From the NCBI GenBank assembly GCA_036005325.1, contig DASYQR010000093.1, positions 1 through 9,867 of the forward strand: a stretch of 9,867 bases of DNA, given 5' to 3'. Origin of the DNA: SCTG01 sp036005325 (GTDB lineage Bacteria; Nitrospirota; Nitrospiria; Nitrospirales; NS-4). Positions 7,591-9,867 of this stretch are shown here, in pieces; position 1 is the first letter of the stretch; the number at the start of each line of letters is the position of its first letter. The notes under the pieces were generated by a model. It ran no database searches and had not been told where the DNA came from. It saw only the letters and a list, made by a program, of their open reading frames with translations. The position numbers were made by a program, and so were the translations under genes.

Positions 7591-7616
7591 GCCGATCTGC
7601 TCCAGAATTGATCGGC
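7591..7616 (-). terminator. Hairpin after the Asp-box protein gene, possible weak terminator
   Basis: A perfect 7-base inverted repeat, GCCGATC (7591-7597) and GATCGGC (7610-7616), with a 12-base loop directly adjoins the stop codon at 7617-7619. In the minus direction it is followed by GCGGAAAACTATTT, not a clean T-run, so Rho-independent termination would be poor. It may stabilise the 3' end of the upstream mRNA or reduce read-through into hyfB. Confidence 0.35.
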
Positions 7617-8468
7617 TCACTTTACAGTCAGCGGTACGGGCTCCCACGTGGTTGCTCCGTCACGGCTGCGGAGGAGCCCGCTACCGTTGGTCCCGGCGTA
7701 CAGAAGCGTCGGCGGTACGCGTCTGACGGCCATCGACAACACATTCCGACTGGGCAGGCCTGCGCTCCGATTCTCCCACGTCGTGCCTCCGTCTCTCGAC
7801 TTGAAAACTCCCTCACGGTTGCTGACGTACAGGCCCGCCCGATCTCCGGGGTCGACAACAATGGCATTGATGGACTGGGAGACGGTATCATTTCCGATTC
7901 GTACCCACTGGCGTCCCCCGTCGAGTGTTTTATAGAGACCATCAAAAGTCCCCACATAGACGGTGTCCGGCCGATCCGGGTCGAGGGCAAGGGCGGATAC
8001 GCCGAGGGCGCGTGAGGAAATGACACGGTCCGGCTGGAGGATTCCCGTATTCACGTCCTTCCAAGTTCGCGCCCCGTCCGTTGTCTTATACATTCCGCTG
8101 CTGGTCCCGGCATACAGAGCGTCGGGCCTGCTGGCATCCACCGCGAGCGCGGTGACCATCAAGACAGTAGTGATGCCCGCCATACGCTTCTGCCAAGATT
8201 TCCCCTCGGCGTCCGATTCGAAGATTCCCATCGCCGTCGCGAGAAAAACCCGTTTTTGCGGTCCGGGCGCGAACACGATCTGCTGGACTTCGGCGGTCAC
8301 ACGGACATCGTCCAACCCGGCCCGCAGGGACAGCCATTGCCGTCCGCCGTCATCACTGCTGTACACGCCATCATCCTTCGTCCCCAGATACACTGTGGAA
8401 GGGGTTGCCGGGTCGATCCCGATGGCGAGCACGCGCGATTGGCTCATGCCCGTGAAAAGTTTTGCCAC
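7617..8468 (-). CDS. Asp-box / YCF48-like beta-propeller repeat protein, main part (downstream of a frameshift)
   Basis: A 283-residue frame with repeated beta-propeller blades. Each blade has a strand like ALALDP..PDTVYVGT followed by an Asp-box of S/T-x-D-x-G-x-x-W type: residues 37-45 (SSDDGGRQW), 84-92 (degenerate, ESDAEGKSW), 128-136, 180-188, 223-231 and 267-275. Such repeats occur in sialidase-like folds and in YCF48/HCF136-type assembly factors, but no sialidase catalytic residues were recognised, so an enzyme role should not be assumed; a binding or scaffold role is more likely. The frame begins at a GTG inside the previous frame. A second possible start is the ATG at 8447, whose ATGA overlaps the stop of the 8444-8638 frame. 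The first seven residues (MAKLFTG) continue the preceding blade, so this is most likely the remainder of one gene starting at 8638, separated by a one-base shift. Stop TGA at 7617-7619 abuts a hairpin. Confidence 0.75.
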   Translation of the reverse strand: MAKLFTGMSQSRVLAIGIDPATPSTVYLGTKDDGVYSSDDGGRQWLSLRAGLDDVRVTAEVQQIVFAPGPQKRVFLATAMGIFESDAEGKSWQKRMAGITTVLMVTALAVDASRPDALYAGTSSGMYKTTDGARTWKDVNTGILQPDRVISSRALGVSALALDPDRPDTVYVGTFDGLYKTLDGGRQWVRIGNDTVSQSINAIVVDPGDRAGLYVSNREGVFKSRDGGTTWENRSAGLPSRNVLSMAVRRVPPTLLYAGTNGSGLLRSRDGATTWEPVPLTVK

Positions 8469-8638
8469 GTCCTCCCGCCATCATAGGTCTTCAGCGGCCC
8501 TTCTTGGGTCACCACATACAGAATGTTCGGGTCAGAAGGATGGAGGGCGATCGCCACGACCGTCTCTGCTCCCTGGCCGCACCCGCACAGGAGCGAAACA
8601 GCGACCAACCATCCTGCGTATAACCGGAACCGAATCAC
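8444..8638 (-). CDS. N-terminal lipoprotein segment of the same Asp-box repeat protein (frame broken)
   Basis: A 64-residue frame starting at GTG with a basic N-terminus, a hydrophobic segment (LYAGWLVAVSLL) and a lipobox-like LCGC with the modified cysteine at residue 20, so export and lipid anchoring are predicted. It then carries the first propeller blade (VVAIALHPSDPNILYVVT and KTYDGGRTW at 50-58) and stops at TGA soon after (WQNFSRA). The next blade continues in the other frame. Adding one base in the run AAAA/TTTT at 8455-8463 would give TWQKLFTGMSQSRVLAIGIDP, and the distance from the Trp to the next Asp-Pro (18 residues) then equals that seen in an intact blade (W188 to D206 of the downstream frame). 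The GTG overlaps the hydrolase stop in a GTGA junction, so translation is coupled. The break may be a true mutation, a sequencing error, or two coupled genes; the second is most likely. Confidence 0.62.
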   Translation of the reverse strand: MIRFRLYAGWLVAVSLLCGCGQGAETVVAIALHPSDPNILYVVTQEGPLKTYDGGRTWQNFSRA

Positions 8639-9639
8639 ATCATCTCTCGTGAGGTGGCGGCGATGAAATCAATGAGCCGGTTCTCGGCCCAATATCGGTC
8701 TTCGTCGGGGGTTGCACGCTGGATGAAGCCACAGTGGCCGCCGTGCTGGGGCGCGAGGAAGCGGATGCGCGGGTTTTGCCGGAGCGCCGGCACGTCGAAA
8801 ATCCGGTAGGGAATGAACGGATCGTCCTGTGCCGTCATGATCAGCGTGGGCACTGCGATGGCGCCGAGCACATGCCGGGCGCCTGCCCGTTCGTAGTAGT
8901 CTGCGGCGTTTTGGTAGCCTCCGTCCGGCGCGGTGTAGGCTTCATCGAAGTCGAGAAGAGTCCGGATCGCCGGCAGACGAGACAGGTCATACTTCCCCGG
9001 GAAGAGCGCAGCCTTCCGTCGCAAGCGGGCCTTGAGACTCTGGACGAAGTGCCGGTTGTATATCCAATTCCTCGGCTGAATGAGGGCATCTGTGCAGGTA
9101 GCCGGATCGATGTTGGGGCACACCGCGACGACTCCTTTGAGAGCGGGGTGAGAACGGCCCAACTCCCCTGCTGCATTGAGTACCAGATTGCCGCCCATGG
9201 AATAGCCGCCCAGCCAGATGGCCTCGAGCCCATCATGGTCGAACAGCTCTTCGACAACGGACCGGACATCGCCGCTGAGCCCGTTATGATAGAGGGTCGG
9301 TGTCAGATGTTCGCTCCCGCCGCAGTTCCGTTGGTTCAGCCGGATGGCGTTGAACCCCGCCCGCCAGGCTTTGCACGCAATGCCCACCATATAGTGAGAC
9401 TCACTGCACCCTTCGAGCCCATGCATGAGGATAAGAGTGGGCCGTTTGTGTCGGTCTGGGCGCCAATGGCAATAACCCAGGATCCGGGAGTCCGGGGCGA
9501 CACTAAAGAGCCGCGCTTCGATCGGAAGAGCCGAAGGCCACCCAGACCTGGCCCAGAAGCGAGGGAACAGCGTCATCACATGCTGGTTTCTGAGGAAGGG
9601 ATGCGGGACGAATTCCCGATCTTCAATCTTTCCGATCAT
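8635..9639 (-). CDS. YheT/EMB8-family alpha/beta hydrolase
   Basis: A 334-residue cytoplasmic protein of the YheT-type alpha/beta hydrolase family (COG0429; E. coli YheT is 340 residues). The N-terminal signature PHPFLRNQHVMTLFPRFW (12-29) is typical. The oxyanion segment is HGLEG (73-77), the nucleophile elbow is GGYSMGG with Ser147, the acid is D272 or D273 in TAQDDPF, and the histidine is H302 in GGHCGF. The triad is complete, so it is probably an active esterase or lipase-like enzyme, but the natural substrate of this family is not settled. The ATG at 9639 has no nearby ribosome site; an AGGAGG lies about 40 bases upstream. Its stop overlaps the GTG of the Asp-box lipoprotein gene by four bases, so the two are co-transcribed. 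There is no evident link to the hyf complex apart from strand and proximity. Confidence 0.9.
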   Translation of the reverse strand: MIGKIEDREFVPHPFLRNQHVMTLFPRFWARSGWPSALPIEARLFSVAPDSRILGYCHWRPDRHKRPTLILMHGLEGCSESHYMVGIACKAWRAGFNAIRLNQRNCGGSEHLTPTLYHNGLSGDVRSVVEELFDHDGLEAIWLGGYSMGGNLVLNAAGELGRSHPALKGVVAVCPNIDPATCTDALIQPRNWIYNRHFVQSLKARLRRKAALFPGKYDLSRLPAIRTLLDFDEAYTAPDGGYQNAADYYERAGARHVLGAIAVPTLIMTAQDDPFIPYRIFDVPALRQNPRIRFLAPQHGGHCGFIQRATPDEDRYWAENRLIDFIAATSREMM

Positions 9640-9762
9640 CAGGCGGGAATCTACGGCAAGCGGATCAGAAGCGCAAGACGCCTCCTCTCGAAATACCTGT
9701 CCATCTTGAGCAAATCATCTGCCAAAGCTTCAAGGGAGGCGCAAGGAAATTACCGGAGGAAT

Positions 9763-9790
9763 AAAGTACCGTATGTATCGGAAGAGACAA
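9763..9790 (-). promoter_or_regulatory. Weak candidate promoter for the hydrolase gene
   Basis: On the minus strand TTGTCT (9785-9790) and TACTTT (9763-9768) lie 16 bases apart, upstream of the hydrolase gene. The first matches four of six and the second only three of six consensus bases. It is the best pair in the 170 bases before the gene, but the support is slight. Confidence 0.2.
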
Positions 9791-9812
9791 GTGATGTGTC
9801 CATGATCGTACC

Positions 9813-9862
9813 TGTGAACATTTTTGTACGGGAGCCCGGTTCTGCGCACACTTTAGTACGCG
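9813..9862. repeat. Two diverged 20-base direct repeats, possible edge of an insertion sequence
   Basis: The plus-strand words TGTGAACATTTTTGTACGGG (9813-9832) and TGCGCACACTTTAGTACGCG (9843-9862) match at 15 of 20 positions and start exactly 30 bases apart. A weaker third copy (13 of 20) may begin at 9795. Terminal arrays of short repeats beginning TGT are a known trait of IS21-family elements, where they bind the transposase, so this could be the left edge of such an element lying beyond the window. No transposase sequence is visible, so the assignment is a guess; other protein-binding repeats are possible. Confidence 0.35.
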
Positions 9863-9867
9863 GACCC

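Noticed and set aside
7617..8468. Sialidase or glycosyl hydrolase function for the repeat protein
   Set aside because: Asp-box repeats alone do not show catalysis; the arginine triad and nucleophile of sialidases were not recognised.
8450..8470. Programmed -1 ribosomal frameshift in the Asp-box gene
   Set aside because: In the upstream frame the codons are CAA AAC TTT TCA; no X-XXY-YYZ heptamer fits and no strong downstream structure was noticed, so an indel or sequence error is preferred.
7390..9677. Identical 15-base word (GATCAGAAGCGCAAG) at about 7390 and 9668
   Set aside because: A single short shared word, one copy inside the hyfB start region where it encodes a hydrophobic helix. Chance is enough and no flanking similarity extends it.
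9663..9740. Small minus-strand frame ending ALLIRLP upstream of the hydrolase gene
   Set aside because: It is at most 24 codons from a TTG or 17 from an ATG, has no convincing ribosome site and no recognised similarity.
1..9867. CRISPR arrays, tRNA or rRNA genes
   Set aside because: No evenly spaced identical repeats, cloverleaf or rRNA-like sequence was noticed in either strand.

Overview
The window is a GC-rich bacterial chromosome segment in which every convincing gene lies on the minus strand, so it reads from right to left. The main feature is a six-gene operon (about 108-7435) for a membrane-bound respiratory module of the complex I / group 4 [NiFe] hydrogenase superfamily, in the order hyfB-hyfC-hyfE-hyfF-hyfG-hyfI. 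It encodes two large antiporter-like subunits (HyfB, HyfF), a NuoK-like membrane protein (HyfE), the NuoH-like connector (HyfC), a NuoC-NuoD-like large subunit (HyfG) and the NuoB-like small subunit carrying the proximal [4Fe-4S] cluster (HyfI). Gaps between genes are 1-34 bases, so one transcript is likely; a candidate promoter lies at 7550-7578.

The large subunit is not a normal hydrogenase. All four cysteines that would hold the NiFe centre are replaced (Ser235, Thr238, Ser526, Gly529), while the small-subunit cluster cysteines and the ion-path Glu/Lys residues of the membrane subunits are kept. This matches the 'energy-converting hydrogenase-related' (Ehr) type of complex: a redox-linked ion pump with no hydrogen chemistry and an unknown substrate. 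No HyfH/NuoI-type ferredoxin subunit, HyfA or formate dehydrogenase gene is present, so neither electron donor nor acceptor can be read from the window.

Upstream (right) of this operon are two more minus-strand genes. One encodes a YheT-family alpha/beta hydrolase (8635-9639). Overlapping it by four bases is a predicted lipoprotein made of repeated Asp-box (BNR/YCF48-like) blades, whose reading frame is broken once near 8455-8463. A hairpin and 181 bases of non-coding leader separate this pair from the hyf operon.

The two ends are non-coding. At the left (5-56) is an inverted-repeat structure resembling an intergenic palindromic repeat. At the right (9813-9862) are two diverged 20-base direct repeats spaced 30 bases apart, possibly the edge of an insertion sequence outside the window. 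The hyf gene order, the short cysteine-less complex and the style of the intergenic DNA suggest a Nitrospira-like member of Nitrospirota, but this is an impression from memory and no phylogenetic marker is present to prove it.
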